A stretch of 64,000 bases of DNA. It comes from Christiangramia sp. OXR-203. GTDB taxonomy: Bacteria; Bacteroidota; Bacteroidia; Flavobacteriales; Flavobacteriaceae. The DNA lies in NCBI RefSeq assembly GCF_034372165.1, contig NZ_CP139698.1, forward strand, positions 2,914,001 to 2,978,000, given 5' to 3'. Under the pieces are notes generated by a model. It had not been told where the DNA came from. It ran no database searches and was given only the letters and a program-made list of their open reading frames with translations. The position numbers and the translations under genes are program-made. Position 1 is the stretch's first letter; each line of letters starts with the position of its first letter. Of the stretch, positions 15,967 to 25,336 are shown piece after piece.

Positions 15967-18591
15967 ATGACAAAGAAGATTTTTACACTTTTCGCATTTT
16001 TTTTCATTATCAGTATAGCTGCCAAAGCACAGGACCTTCCACTGGGAGATTCTAAGAAATACACCATTGGAGAAATAAAAGTTACCGGAACCACCACCTA
16101 CAACGAAAAAACAGTCCTTACCTACACTGGTCTTAAATCCGGACAGGAAATTTATATTCCTGGTGAGAAGCTTAGAAATGTCATCAATAAACTGTGGTCT
16201 TTAGATTTATTTAGTGATATTAATTTCTATATCACCAATGTTGATGGAAACGTAGCAGATCTTGAATTGGAAATCAAGGAGGTGCCTGTTTTAAATCAAA
16301 CTACATTTACTGGTTTAAAGAAAAAGAGTGACCGAGATGAACTTATAGATGAGAATAGTCTTAAGCCCGGGACCAAGGTTACTGAAAACCTAATCACCAC
16401 GACCAGAAATTATATTCAGAATAAATATAAGAAGGAAGGCTACTTCAATACAGATGTTTACATACAGACCAAGCCTGTTGATGATACTACCGGAGCGAAC
16501 AAGGTGAATATGCTGGTAAACGTGAACAAAGGAGATCGCGTTAAGATCAAAAGTATAGACTTTAATGGCAACGAAAAGCTGTCAGACGCGAAGTTGAAAA
16601 GGAACATGAAGAATACCAAGCAAAAGAACATCATCAGGTTCTGGAAGCGATCTAAGTTTGTTCGTGCAGATTACCAGGAAGACAAAACTGCACTCATAAA
16701 CAAATACAAGGAAGAAGGTTATCGTGACGCTCGTATAGTTTCAGATACACTTATCAAAAACGATAAGGAAACCATCAGCTTGAAACTGGATATTGAAGAA
16801 GGTAATCGTTATTTCGTTGGAAAAATTGATTTTCTTGGAAATGCAGCTTATACAGATGAGCAATTAGGGAAGGCACTCGGAGTTGAAAAAGGAGATGTAT
16901 ACAATGGTGTACTTATCGATGAAAGAATCCAGAGTAGAGAACCTAACAAAACATCAATCGCTAATATTTACCAGAACAACGGATATCTTTTCTCCAATAT
17001 CGATCTTGTAGAAACGAATGTTTACAATGATACGATCGATTTTGAAGTAAGAATCCTTGAAGGAAAAGAGGCATTTTTCGATGAGATTAGAGTAACTGGA
17101 AATAACAAGACCAAGGATCACGTGATCTATCGTGAGATGAGAACCAAGCCGGGACAGAAATATAGCCAGCAGGCCGTGGTCTCCACCATTCGTGAATTAG
17201 GTGCACTTGGATTTTTTGATGCAGAACAACTAAATCCTGAATTTGTGGATCCAGATCCGCGAGAAGGAACTTTGAGCTTGGAATACCAGGTGGTGGAGTC
17301 AGGAGCCAGCCAGATCGAACTACAAGGTGGTTACGGTGGTGGTGGATTTATTGGAACCCTGGGACTTTCCTTCAATAACTTTAGTATACAAGGCTTATTT
17401 GACAAGGATGCTTATGATCCAATTCCAATGGGAGATGGTCAAACCTTGTCTCTTAGAGCACAGGCCAGTACTTTCTACCAGACCTACAGCTTATCCTTCA
17501 GAGAGCCGTGGTTAGGCGGTGAAGAACCGGTTAGTTTATCTACATCTTTTAGCTATACCAGACAGTTCCTGTTCGATTATGTGGAAAGAGAAGCAGATAA
17601 AACAAGAAGTTTTGATATTCTTGGAGTAAGCATAGGTCTTGGAAAAAGACTTAGAGAACCAGACCAGTACGCTACGATTTCAAACGTGGTTGGTTTCCAG
17701 AGATATGATCTTAATAACTATAATACAGGACTTTTTACTTTTGGTGATGGACACTCGAATAACCTTTATTACCAATTAGGAATTGTAAGAGACAACACCG
17801 CTTTCAACCCGATTTTCCCAACGCAGGGTTCTAAATTTGATTTCAGCGCGAAGTTCACTCCTCCATACTCTCTATGGAATGGTGTAGACTACGGAAACCT
17901 GGAGAATGATCCGGAATACCAGTTAAGAGATGATAATGGTAACCTGATCGATAACAACGGAAACAGAGTAACTTCAGAAAATTCTGTTGCAGACCAGGAG
18001 AAAGTTGATCAGAAAAAATATAACTGGCTGGAATTTTACAAAATTAAACTGGCAGGAAGCTGGTATGAAACTTTAGCCAACTTTGGACCAAGTAGTGATC
18101 TAGTTCTACGTACACATGCTGAATTTGGATTCCTTGGAGCTTACAATAGCGAGAGGGGTATTCCTCCTTTTGAGCGCTACTATTTAGGTGGTGATGGTCT
18201 TGGAGCATTCAGCCTTGATGGTAGGGAAACCATACAGTTAAGAGGTTATCCAAACCAATCTGTAGTTCCTATTGACAGAGGTATCAATGATCGTGATGAC
18301 GGTGCAGTGATCTACAACAAATTTTCACTTGAACTTAGATTCCCTATTACATTAAAACCAGCTGCTTCTATCTACGCATTATCGTTCCTTGAAGCAGGTG
18401 CTACTTACGATAACTTTAGAGATTACAACCCATTCCAGTTGAACAGATCTGCTGGTGTTGGACTAAGAGTATTCATGCCAACATTTGGATTACTTGGAAT
18501 TGACTTTGGATATGGTTTCGATGAGATCGTAGGTGGTCAGCCAGGACCTAATGGATGGGAAACACACTTTATCATAGGACAACAATTTTAA
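15967..18591 (+). CDS. bamA: Outer membrane protein assembly factor BamA
   Basis: Omp85 protein that inserts beta-barrels into the outer membrane. The best start is the ATG at 15967, which gives 874 residues with a signal peptide (MTKKIFTLFAFFFIISIAAKAQ); the open frame extends 46 codons further into uppS but that part is a frame shadow. After the signal come about five POTRA repeats (to about residue 430) and then a 16-strand-type barrel. The barrel holds the Omp85 features VRGYP-like QLRGYPNQS and the lid-lock region, and ends in the expected aromatic FIIGQQF. It is flanked by uppS and two Skp-like genes, the typical assembly cluster. Confidence 0.96.
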   Translation: MTKKIFTLFAFFFIISIAAKAQDLPLGDSKKYTIGEIKVTGTTTYNEKTVLTYTGLKSGQEIYIPGEKLRNVINKLWSLDLFSDINFYITNVDGNVADLELEIKEVPVLNQTTFTGLKKKSDRDELIDENSLKPGTKVTENLITTTRNYIQNKYKKEGYFNTDVYIQTKPVDDTTGANKVNMLVNVNKGDRVKIKSIDFNGNEKLSDAKLKRNMKNTKQKNIIRFWKRSKFVRADYQEDKTALINKYKEEGYRDARIVSDTLIKNDKETISLKLDIEEGNRYFVGKIDFLGNAAYTDEQLGKALGVEKGDVYNGVLIDERIQSREPNKTSIANIYQNNGYLFSNIDLVETNVYNDTIDFEVRILEGKEAFFDEIRVTGNNKTKDHVIYREMRTKPGQKYSQQAVVSTIRELGALGFFDAEQLNPEFVDPDPREGTLSLEYQVVESGASQIELQGGYGGGGFIGTLGLSFNNFSIQGLFDKDAYDPIPMGDGQTLSLRAQASTFYQTYSLSFREPWLGGEEPVSLSTSFSYTRQFLFDYVEREADKTRSFDILGVSIGLGKRLREPDQYATISNVVGFQRYDLNNYNTGLFTFGDGHSNNLYYQLGIVRDNTAFNPIFPTQGSKFDFSAKFTPPYSLWNGVDYGNLENDPEYQLRDDNGNLIDNNGNRVTSENSVADQEKVDQKKYNWLEFYKIKLAGSWYETLANFGPSSDLVLRTHAEFGFLGAYNSERGIPPFERYYLGGDGLGAFSLDGRETIQLRGYPNQSVVPIDRGINDRDDGAVIYNKFSLELRFPITLKPAASIYALSFLEAGATYDNFRDYNPFQLNRSAGVGLRVFMPTFGLLGIDFGYGFDEIVGGQPGPNGWETHFIIGQQF

Positions 18592-18622
18592 ATTGGCACG
18601 ATATTTTCTATATTCGATCTGA

Positions 18623-19432
18623 ATGAAAAAAAGAATAAAATTCATATTAGTATTTCTAGTGATCGGTCTTAATACAGCGACGGCTCAAAAGACGATTAGA
18701 TTAGGGTACATTGATATGGAATATATTCTTGAAAATGTTCCGGAATACCAAGAAGCTTCAAAGCAGCTGGAAAGCCGTGTTCAGGAATGGAAAGCGGAAG
18801 CTGAAACTAAAATGCGCGCTGTTGAAGCCATGCGGTCCAAACTGGATAACGAAAAAGCTCTTCTAACAAGAGAACTTATCGAAGAGCGTGAATCTGAAAT
18901 TTCCTATATGGAACAACAGGTTCTGGAATATCAGCAAAAGCGATTCGGTCCCAATGGTGATTACATGATTCAGAAGAAACATTTGGTAAGACCAATTCAG
19001 GATCAGGTTTTCACCGCAGTTCAGCAAATTGCTGAGAACAGAAATTTTGATTTTATTTTCGACCGTACTTCAGATGTTGGAATGATCTATGCAGACAAGC
19101 AGTATGATGTAAGCGAAACGGTATTAAGGACAATAAAACGTACCGCAAATCGTGAGCAATTAGAGAGCCGTGATGAAGTAGAAGAATTTGAACGTGAAGA
19201 AAACAGAACAGTAGAACAGGATGCTGAAGTTACCGAACGGGAAGAACTGGTCAAAGAACGGCAAACTGAACGTGAAGCATTGATCGAAGCCAGAAAAAAG
19301 GAACGGGATTCCTTAAAGGCTGCGAGACAACAAGAATTTGAAGAAAGACGTGCAAGGATTTTAGCTGAGAGAGAACGTAAAAGGGACTCTTTGTTAAAAG
19401 CACGCGAAACTAAGAATGATACTATAAACTAA
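18623..19432 (+). CDS. OmpH/Skp family periplasmic chaperone with charged C-terminal extension
   Basis: Holds unfolded outer-membrane proteins in the periplasm. 269 residues: signal peptide (MKKRIKFILVFLVIGLNTATAQ), Skp core (about 23-165) with LGYIDMEYILENVPEYQ and the long tentacle coiled coil, then an extra 100-residue tail of alternating Glu/Arg/Lys (EEREL, RKKERDSLKAARQQE) predicted as a single long helix. That tail is absent from the next paralogue and from typical Skp. It lies between bamA (31 nt) and the second OmpH gene (30 nt), so the three are one functional unit. Confidence 0.92.
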   Translation: MKKRIKFILVFLVIGLNTATAQKTIRLGYIDMEYILENVPEYQEASKQLESRVQEWKAEAETKMRAVEAMRSKLDNEKALLTRELIEERESEISYMEQQVLEYQQKRFGPNGDYMIQKKHLVRPIQDQVFTAVQQIAENRNFDFIFDRTSDVGMIYADKQYDVSETVLRTIKRTANREQLESRDEVEEFEREENRTVEQDAEVTEREELVKERQTEREALIEARKKERDSLKAARQQEFEERRARILAERERKRDSLLKARETKNDTIN

Positions 19433-19462
19433 ATTTAAACTTTAATTTTAACGACGATTACA

Positions 19463-19972
19463 ATGAAACAATTCAGAACACTTTTTATAGCTTTAGCTTT
19501 AACGATTGGCGCTACTGCTTTTACAAACGCACAGTCTAAAGTTGCTCATATCGCTACTCAGGAGTTGGTACAGTCACTTCCGGAATACAAGAGTGCAATG
19601 GATCAACTTCAGAAACTTGAGAAAACTTACGATGCTGAGATCAAGGATATGTTATCCGAAGCTCAAAGCACAATGCAACGTTACGAAGCTGAAGCTAACA
19701 CAAAATCTGATGAAGAAAATCAGAAAAGAGGAGCTGAAATTCAGGCTGCTCAAAGAAGAATCCAGGAACACAGCGCAAAAGCGAGACAGGATCTTCAGAA
19801 AAAAGAAACTGATCTTCTAAGACCAGTTCTTGAGAAAGTTCGTACGAGCATTCAAAAAGTAGCCAGAGCAAAAGGATATGATTATGTTTTAGACTCTACT
19901 ACTGGAACAGGGGTTCTTTTAGCTGATGGTTATGATCTAACTCCAGATGTGAAAAAAGATTTAGGACTGTAA
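19463..19972 (+). CDS. OmpH/Skp family periplasmic chaperone
   Basis: 169 residues of standard Skp layout: signal peptide (MKQFRTLFIALALTIGATAFTNAQ), body strands beginning VAHIATQELVQSLPEY, a central coiled coil (about 60-125) and a closing strand GYDYVLDSTTGTGVLLADG. It is the shorter sister of the upstream gene (both share the ...LPEYK/LENVPEYQ and DFIFDRTS / DYVLDSTT segments), so a tandem duplication is likely. An intrinsic terminator at 19999-20028 ends this operon before murI. Confidence 0.94.
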   Translation: MKQFRTLFIALALTIGATAFTNAQSKVAHIATQELVQSLPEYKSAMDQLQKLEKTYDAEIKDMLSEAQSTMQRYEAEANTKSDEENQKRGAEIQAAQRRIQEHSAKARQDLQKKETDLLRPVLEKVRTSIQKVARAKGYDYVLDSTTGTGVLLADGYDLTPDVKKDLGL

Positions 19973-19998
19973 TCCAATTACATTTCAATAAAATGTTT

Positions 19999-20028
19999 AA
20001 ACTGCGTACACTTAGTGCGCAGTTTTTT
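19999..20028 (+). terminator. Intrinsic terminator after the second skp gene
   Basis: Stem AAACTGCG (19999-20006) and CGCAGTTT (20018-20025) with a short extension in the loop, followed by a T-tract. Lies 27 nt after the stop. Confidence 0.85.
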
Positions 20029-20042
20029 ATTTTTAAGACCTT

Positions 20043-20834
20043 ATGAACAAGTCTCAGCCAATTGGCATTTTTGATTCCGGCGTAGGAGGAACCTCTATAT
20101 GGAAAGAAATACATGAACTTCTTCCCAACGAGCATACCATCTATTTATCTGATAGTAAGAATGCACCTTATGGCTTGAAAACTCAGGAGGAAATCATAGC
20201 ACTTTCTATCAAAAACACGGAAAAGCTTCTAGAGCTTAATTGCAAGCTCATCGTCATTGCCTGTAATACTGCCACTACAAATGCTATTAAAGTCCTTAGA
20301 AGTTCCTACAGAGTTCCTTTTATAGGTATTGAACCTGCTATAAAACCAGCTGCTTTAAAAAGCACCAATAAGGCTATAGGCATTCTGGCTACTCGGGGAA
20401 CCTTATCAAGTGAACTATTTGCCCAAACCAGCGAATTATACACTAAGGATATACAGGTGGTAGAAGTGGAAGGCAACGGACTCGTGGAACTCATCGAAGC
20501 GGGAAAAACGAATACTCCCGAGATGATTGGTTTACTGCAACATTTACTCAAACCAATGCTCGATGCCAGAATAGATTACCTGGTGCTTGGCTGCAGTCAT
20601 TACCCATATCTAATTCCTGTTCTTCAAGAGATATTGCCAGATACTGTAAAGATCATTGATTCTGGGGAAGCAGTGGCAAAACAAACGAAGATCATCCTTG
20701 CTGAAAGGAATTTGCTAAATGACAATCCTGATGCCAGTAGCAACTTATTTTTCTCGAATGCAAACCCCAATGTCCTGTCCTCTATTATTTCTTCGGAAGA
20801 GCAAAATTACAAGGTTGCAACTTTAGATTTTTAA
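20043..20834 (+). CDS. murI: Glutamate racemase
   Basis: Makes D-glutamate for peptidoglycan from L-glutamate using two cysteines. 263 residues; the two catalytic cysteines sit in the expected motifs, C74 in IACNTATT and C184 in GCSHYPYL, and the N-terminal IGIFDSGVGG is intact. The gene follows the envelope operon but is separated from it by a terminator. Its stop overlaps the stop of the converging PorP/SprF gene by 4 nt, leaving no room for a terminator between them. Confidence 0.97.
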   Translation: MNKSQPIGIFDSGVGGTSIWKEIHELLPNEHTIYLSDSKNAPYGLKTQEEIIALSIKNTEKLLELNCKLIVIACNTATTNAIKVLRSSYRVPFIGIEPAIKPAALKSTNKAIGILATRGTLSSELFAQTSELYTKDIQVVEVEGNGLVELIEAGKTNTPEMIGLLQHLLKPMLDARIDYLVLGCSHYPYLIPVLQEILPDTVKIIDSGEAVAKQTKIILAERNLLNDNPDASSNLFFSNANPNVLSSIISSEEQNYKVATLDF

Positions 20835-21877
20835 TTGTTGATCGCAGGACAATTACAATCATAACGCTGGCGGCTTTTTCCGAAATTATAGCCTAATGTG
20901 ATCTGATGGAATCCAGTATTACTTAGCACAAGTGAATTTAGTTGGTAGCTGAAGGTGTAGCCAAAAACGAACTTATTGTAATCTATTCCAACAAAAGGAG
21001 TAATGTAGCGCAATTGCTGATTTGCGATCGCTTCACCATCCCCGGTAACCTCAACACTTTCGAAACTATTTCGATAAGAAACTCCGCCCCACAACCTGAT
21101 ATTATCTAGTTGATAATAAGCCTTAACATTGGCATCTATCGCCATTTCTTCGGTAGCTTCTCTGGCCTGGAATAATATGGAGGGCTCGTAACTCCAGTCG
21201 CTATTACGGTCAAAGCTAAAAACATAACCTGCAGAGAAAAGATACTTTCTCATATTACTTGGCACAGCATCTGAATAGAACAGATCTCTTTTTACTGATA
21301 ATACGTTCTTTGCTGCAAGATGAAAATATAGATCATTCACATAATAAGAGGCTCCAATATCTATATTACCAAAAATATCTGATTGATTATTTCCCACCAA
21401 AGGATCAAACCTTGTGAAACCGCTTGTATCAAGTCTATGCTGAATTAATCCAGCGCTAATACCGAATGATAACTGGTTAAGATCGACCGTACTTCGGGAA
21501 AACATAAGATGATAAGCAAAAGTAGCGTAAGCACCCAGTTTTGAATAATTGCCGTTTTCATCTCTGAACATGATACCTCCAAGTCCTATTTTATCTGTAG
21601 CTCGAATATTTAGAGCTGCGGTCTGTAAGTTAGGAGCATCCTGCACGTCGAACCATTGCGTTCTGCCGGTTATACGAAGTTGATCGTAGTTAGAAGCACC
21701 AGCCATACTGGGATGGATAAGATAAAGATTATCGGTAAGATAATCTGAATAGGTAGGGATCACTTCCTGCGCGTTCAATGCTGGAGAATTCCACAGCGCA
21801 AACGAAGCAAAAGTGCATAAAATCAATTGATAAGAGAGCCGTGAAAGGCCTCTTCTAAGATATCCCCAATTCACCAT
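20831..21877 (-). CDS. PorP/SprF family type IX secretion membrane protein
   Basis: 348 residues from the ATG at 21875-21877 (MVNWGYLRRG...); the open frame extends 33 codons more, but these overlap the promoter of the next gene. A signal peptide ends near ALNAQ. The body has features of PorP/SprF proteins: YLTDNLYLIHPSMAGASNYDQLRITGRTQW, IGLGGIMFRDENGNYSK, FGISAGLIQHRLD and a C-terminal LGYNFGK strand, consistent with an outer-membrane barrel. Family members assist secretion or gliding adhesin display (SprF works with SprB). No large adhesin gene is adjacent here, so the partner is elsewhere or unknown. Confidence 0.9.
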   Translation of the reverse strand: MVNWGYLRRGLSRLSYQLILCTFASFALWNSPALNAQEVIPTYSDYLTDNLYLIHPSMAGASNYDQLRITGRTQWFDVQDAPNLQTAALNIRATDKIGLGGIMFRDENGNYSKLGAYATFAYHLMFSRSTVDLNQLSFGISAGLIQHRLDTSGFTRFDPLVGNNQSDIFGNIDIGASYYVNDLYFHLAAKNVLSVKRDLFYSDAVPSNMRKYLFSAGYVFSFDRNSDWSYEPSILFQAREATEEMAIDANVKAYYQLDNIRLWGGVSYRNSFESVEVTGDGEAIANQQLRYITPFVGIDYNKFVFGYTFSYQLNSLVLSNTGFHQITLGYNFGKSRQRYDCNCPAINN

Positions 21878-21916
21878 AAAGGCTGTAAATATATGTATAA
21901 CGTAATTTTTCTTTAG

Positions 21917-21924
21917 TATTTTTG
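21917..21924 (+). promoter_or_regulatory. -7 box upstream of the NifU-type gene
   Basis: TATTTTTG fits TAnnTTTG and lies 14 nt before the ATG at 21939, but there is no clear -33 box. Confidence 0.4.
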
Positions 21925-21938
21925 CCAAAAATTTTGAG

Positions 21939-22853
21939 ATGAAAGATTTTAATATCAACATAGTCCCTACAACCACGGCTTCAATTATAAAATTTGAAGC
22001 TGACAGGTTTCTGACACGTCATGAAAATTTCGAATTCAAGAATATAGACGAAGCCAAGCGTTCACCGCTTGCCCAGCAATTATTCTATCTGCCATTTGTT
22101 AAAACGGTTTATATCGCACAAAATTTCATCGCTATCGAGAAATATGATATTGTGGAATGGAGCGATGTGCAACAGGAAGTAGCAGATCAAATCGAAGAAT
22201 ACCTGAACAAAGGTGGCGAAGTGATAAAGGAAGAGAAGACCACCACCGGTAAAGTGCCAGTGACAGTCTATGCTGAAAGCACTCCAAACCCGGCGGTAAT
22301 GAAATTTGTAGCGAACAAAAAACTCGTTTTGAAGTCGGTTGAATTTAAGAACATCGATGATGCGAAGAATGCACCATTGGTTCAGAGATTGTTCCATTTC
22401 CCTTTTGTCAAAGAGGTCTTCATTGATGAGAACTATGTTTCAGTTCATAAATATGAGGTTGCCGAATGGGAAGAGATTACCATGGAACTTCGTGAATTCA
22501 TTAGAAATTATATCGAGGAAGGAAATGAAGTGCTCACCGCCGAGACTATTCAAACTCAGGAAACTGAAAAGGTTCAGGAGGAAAATGATGATGCAGCCTA
22601 TAAGGAACTTGACGACACGAGCCAGCAGATTATTGCGATCCTTGATGAGTATATCAAACCTGCAGTGGCCAGTGATGGGGGAAATATTCTTTTTGACAGT
22701 TACAATGAAGAAACCAAGACCGTAAAAGTGATCTTACAGGGTGCGTGTAGTGGATGTCCTTCTTCTACGATGACATTGAAAAGCGGAATCGAAACGATGC
22801 TTAGAGATATGCTTCGTGATAAAGTACAATATGTAGAGGCTATCAATGGCTAA
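21939..22853 (+). CDS. NifU family Fe-S scaffold with duplicated Nfu N-terminal domain
   Basis: Carries and transfers Fe-S clusters in the cytosol. 304 residues in three parts: two tandem Nfu/NifU N-terminal domains (about 1-95 and 105-200) and a C-terminal NifU domain (about 220-304) with the cluster-binding CxxC as C270 and C273 in GACSGCPSS. The two N-domains align well: both carry FEFKNIDEAKR / VEFKNIDDAKN, PFVKTVYI / PFVKEVFI and a KY-VEW motif. Usual Nfu proteins have one N-domain. It diverges from PorP/SprF with a 61-base gap and ends before a strong bidirectional terminator. Confidence 0.92.
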   Translation: MKDFNINIVPTTTASIIKFEADRFLTRHENFEFKNIDEAKRSPLAQQLFYLPFVKTVYIAQNFIAIEKYDIVEWSDVQQEVADQIEEYLNKGGEVIKEEKTTTGKVPVTVYAESTPNPAVMKFVANKKLVLKSVEFKNIDDAKNAPLVQRLFHFPFVKEVFIDENYVSVHKYEVAEWEEITMELREFIRNYIEEGNEVLTAETIQTQETEKVQEENDDAAYKELDDTSQQIIAILDEYIKPAVASDGGNILFDSYNEETKTVKVILQGACSGCPSSTMTLKSGIETMLRDMLRDKVQYVEAING

Positions 22854-22880
22854 TCACTTTGATAGTGTATTGTAATACAT

Positions 22881-22909
22881 AAAAATCCCTTCAGCTTGAA
22901 GGGATTTTT
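22881..22909. terminator. Bidirectional intrinsic terminator between nfu-type gene and phosphate permease
   Basis: Perfect 13-bp inverted repeat AAAAATCCCTTCA / TGAAGGGATTTTT with a 3-nt loop; A/T arms give T-tracts on both strands. Confidence 0.9.
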
Positions 22910-22913
22910 TTAT

Positions 22914-25184
22914 TTAATAATTGGTCTTTCTTGCTTCCTGGTAAAACTCCTGAAAGAGTTGTAGCAGATTCATAGTAGAACCAATTAGATCCTTGGTTTC
23001 CAGTAATATTCCGAAGTAAAGCTTTGTATTCCTGGGACTCGATTCAGAAGTTCTAATTCTTTCGATTTGTTTCTGAATAAGATCACTAACATAGTCCAGC
23101 AATTCCTGTTTCTCATTCAGCAGGCTATCGATCTTGTCGAACTCGTTGTGATTAAAGGTCAGCATTAGCTCATCAAAAAGAACCTGCAAACGATCATCTA
23201 CCTTTTTGAGATCCCGAATCTGGTTAAACTTCAGGTTCTTATGATTGTTATGCACGTGGTTGTAGCTATTTCTGGCGATAAAACTTATCGACTGCACCAT
23301 ATCCTGAAGGTAATCCAGGGTAAGAATATAAAACTTACTGGCCTCAACAGAGTTATCATCAAGGGATTTAATAAAATAAAAAATATTGTCTTTAAGTTCA
23401 TCAACCTCAACCTCCAGCTTTTCAATACGCTTGTAGTTTTTCTTCAGTTTACTTAGATCATAATACCCTAGATGATCGACACTTTTCGAATACACCTTGT
23501 CTATACCTGCAATTACTTTGGAAATATTTTCTGAAGTTTCCGCAGTGATCTCATTGATCGTAATGATATCGCTCTTATTGAATTTCTTTTGATCCTTCTC
23601 TTTCTTCATTTCTTTTGAATGAAGAATACTACTTCTTACGACCACTACCAGTGCTGCGATAATAAGTACAACCAGGGCTATGGTTCCACCGTAAAAGATA
23701 ATAGATGCGAAAATTGCAGCGGCCGTGAATGCTACGATCGCAGTTACGAACCAACCTCCAATTACATTCAGCACGCCTGCAACTCGATATACAGCACTTT
23801 CGCGATCCCAGGCTCTATCTGCGAGCGATGTTCCCATTGCGACCATAAAAGTCACATAGGTAGTTGAAAGCGGCAACTTCATATTAGTTCCAATAGAAAT
23901 AAGCACACTGGCTACAACCAGGTTTACTGAAGCTCGAACCATATCAAATGCCGGGGCGTCAACCCTCTTACTTTGCTTATGAGAGGCAGGTTTATTGAAT
24001 TTATTTTCGATACTATTCTTTAATCCACCCGGTAAAACTGAACTCACCGCACCGCCAATGATCACAGAGTATCGTACGATCCCTCTTGAAAGCCAGTTTG
24101 GTTCAAATCTTTCTACGGAATCGCCCTGTCTGGAAAGATTGATCCCGGTATCGACCACAGTTTTTGCTTTACTGGAAAACCAGAGTGTGATTACCATAAC
24201 TGCTCCGGCACAAACTAACAGGAGTTCGGGAGTATTGACCTTTCCTGAAAGACCGGTCATTAAAAATTCTGATGGCATTGCCCCGGTTGCGTTGTAAGCG
24301 GACTGCCATAGATCAAAAGACTGCCAGGCGGCAATAGGGACCCCAATAAAATTGACAAGATCATTTCCTGCAAATGCAAGTGCCAGTGCAAAAGTTCCAA
24401 TAATAATAATGATCCTTAGAATATTCAGTTTGAGCACACTCATCAAAAACTGTGAGATAAGCGTAAATGCTACAAAACCTATTAATACAATAAACCAAGT
24501 GTTCTCATTAATATATGTAAGTGTTTCCGCTGAGATAAAAGAAACACTTTTCAAACCTTTAATTACGATAAAGTAAAGTATAGAAGTAAGGGAGAAACCA
24601 CCAAAGGCGGCACCCGCATATTTTATCTTTTTCTCGAATTGGAATGAAAATATAAGTCGGGATATATATTGCACAAATGCTCCAACTATGAATGCGATGA
24701 CCACGGCGAGTAAGATCCCAATAATGATCTCGGTTGCTTTTGATGAATTAATATAATTCTGCAGTAAACCAAGATCTCCATTATCCTGCGTATAGATCTT
24801 AATGACAGCCATACATACGGCAGCCCCAAGAAGTTCGAAAACAATGGAAACAGTGGTTGAAGTAGGTAATCCAAGTGAATTAAAAAAGTCCAGCAATAAC
24901 ACATCGGTGATCATTACGGCCATGAAGATGATCATGATCTCTTCGAAGTAGAATTCACCCGGCATGAAAATCCCTTTTCGGGCAACCTCCATGAGTCCGC
25001 TGGAAAATATAGCTCCCACGGCTACTCCAATGCTGGCGATGATCATGATCGTTCGCATAGAGACCGCTTTGGATCCTATAGCTGAATTCAAGAAGTTCAC
25101 GGCGTCGTTACTTACTCCAACTACAAGATCTGTAATAGCAAGGGCGAATAGCGCCACAAGCATCACAATGTAAATGTCCTCCAT
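22914..25184 (-). CDS. Pit-type inorganic phosphate transporter fused to a PhoU-like domain
   Basis: 756 residues. The N-terminal two thirds (about 1-530) is a PiT permease with the paired signatures DLVVGVSNDAVNF near the start and FAGNDLVNFIGVP in the middle, and many membrane helices. The C-terminal 200 residues (about 555-756) are a soluble helical bundle resembling PhoU/DUF47 (repeated pattern ...KKVDDRLQVLFDELM..., ...SLLNEKQELLDYVSDLIQKQ...). In many bacteria Pit and a PhoU/DUF47 partner are separate genes in one operon; here they are one chain, suggesting direct gating of the permease. It imports phosphate with H+ or Na+. No partner gene for regulation is adjacent. Confidence 0.9.
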   Translation of the reverse strand: MEDIYIVMLVALFALAITDLVVGVSNDAVNFLNSAIGSKAVSMRTIMIIASIGVAVGAIFSSGLMEVARKGIFMPGEFYFEEIMIIFMAVMITDVLLLDFFNSLGLPTSTTVSIVFELLGAAVCMAVIKIYTQDNGDLGLLQNYINSSKATEIIIGILLAVVIAFIVGAFVQYISRLIFSFQFEKKIKYAGAAFGGFSLTSILYFIVIKGLKSVSFISAETLTYINENTWFIVLIGFVAFTLISQFLMSVLKLNILRIIIIIGTFALALAFAGNDLVNFIGVPIAAWQSFDLWQSAYNATGAMPSEFLMTGLSGKVNTPELLLVCAGAVMVITLWFSSKAKTVVDTGINLSRQGDSVERFEPNWLSRGIVRYSVIIGGAVSSVLPGGLKNSIENKFNKPASHKQSKRVDAPAFDMVRASVNLVVASVLISIGTNMKLPLSTTYVTFMVAMGTSLADRAWDRESAVYRVAGVLNVIGGWFVTAIVAFTAAAIFASIIFYGGTIALVVLIIAALVVVVRSSILHSKEMKKEKDQKKFNKSDIITINEITAETSENISKVIAGIDKVYSKSVDHLGYYDLSKLKKNYKRIEKLEVEVDELKDNIFYFIKSLDDNSVEASKFYILTLDYLQDMVQSISFIARNSYNHVHNNHKNLKFNQIRDLKKVDDRLQVLFDELMLTFNHNEFDKIDSLLNEKQELLDYVSDLIQKQIERIRTSESSPRNTKLYFGILLETKDLIGSTMNLLQLFQEFYQEARKTNY

Positions 25185-25336
25185 ATGATAGATCTGTTTT
25201 CAATCTGCAAAACTGTAATAATTTAACTGAATCACAGGGGTGTTAAAGTTATTAAAAGATTAATAATATCTGGCAACTGCCGTCACAATCGCCTTAATTT
25301 TAGCTTTCTGTATTTCAAAACCATCAAACTAGTGCT

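Noticed and set aside
21878-21976. Upstream extension of the PorP/SprF frame
   Set aside because: It would overlap the start of the divergent NifU-type gene and its promoter; the ATG at 21877 leads into a signal peptide.
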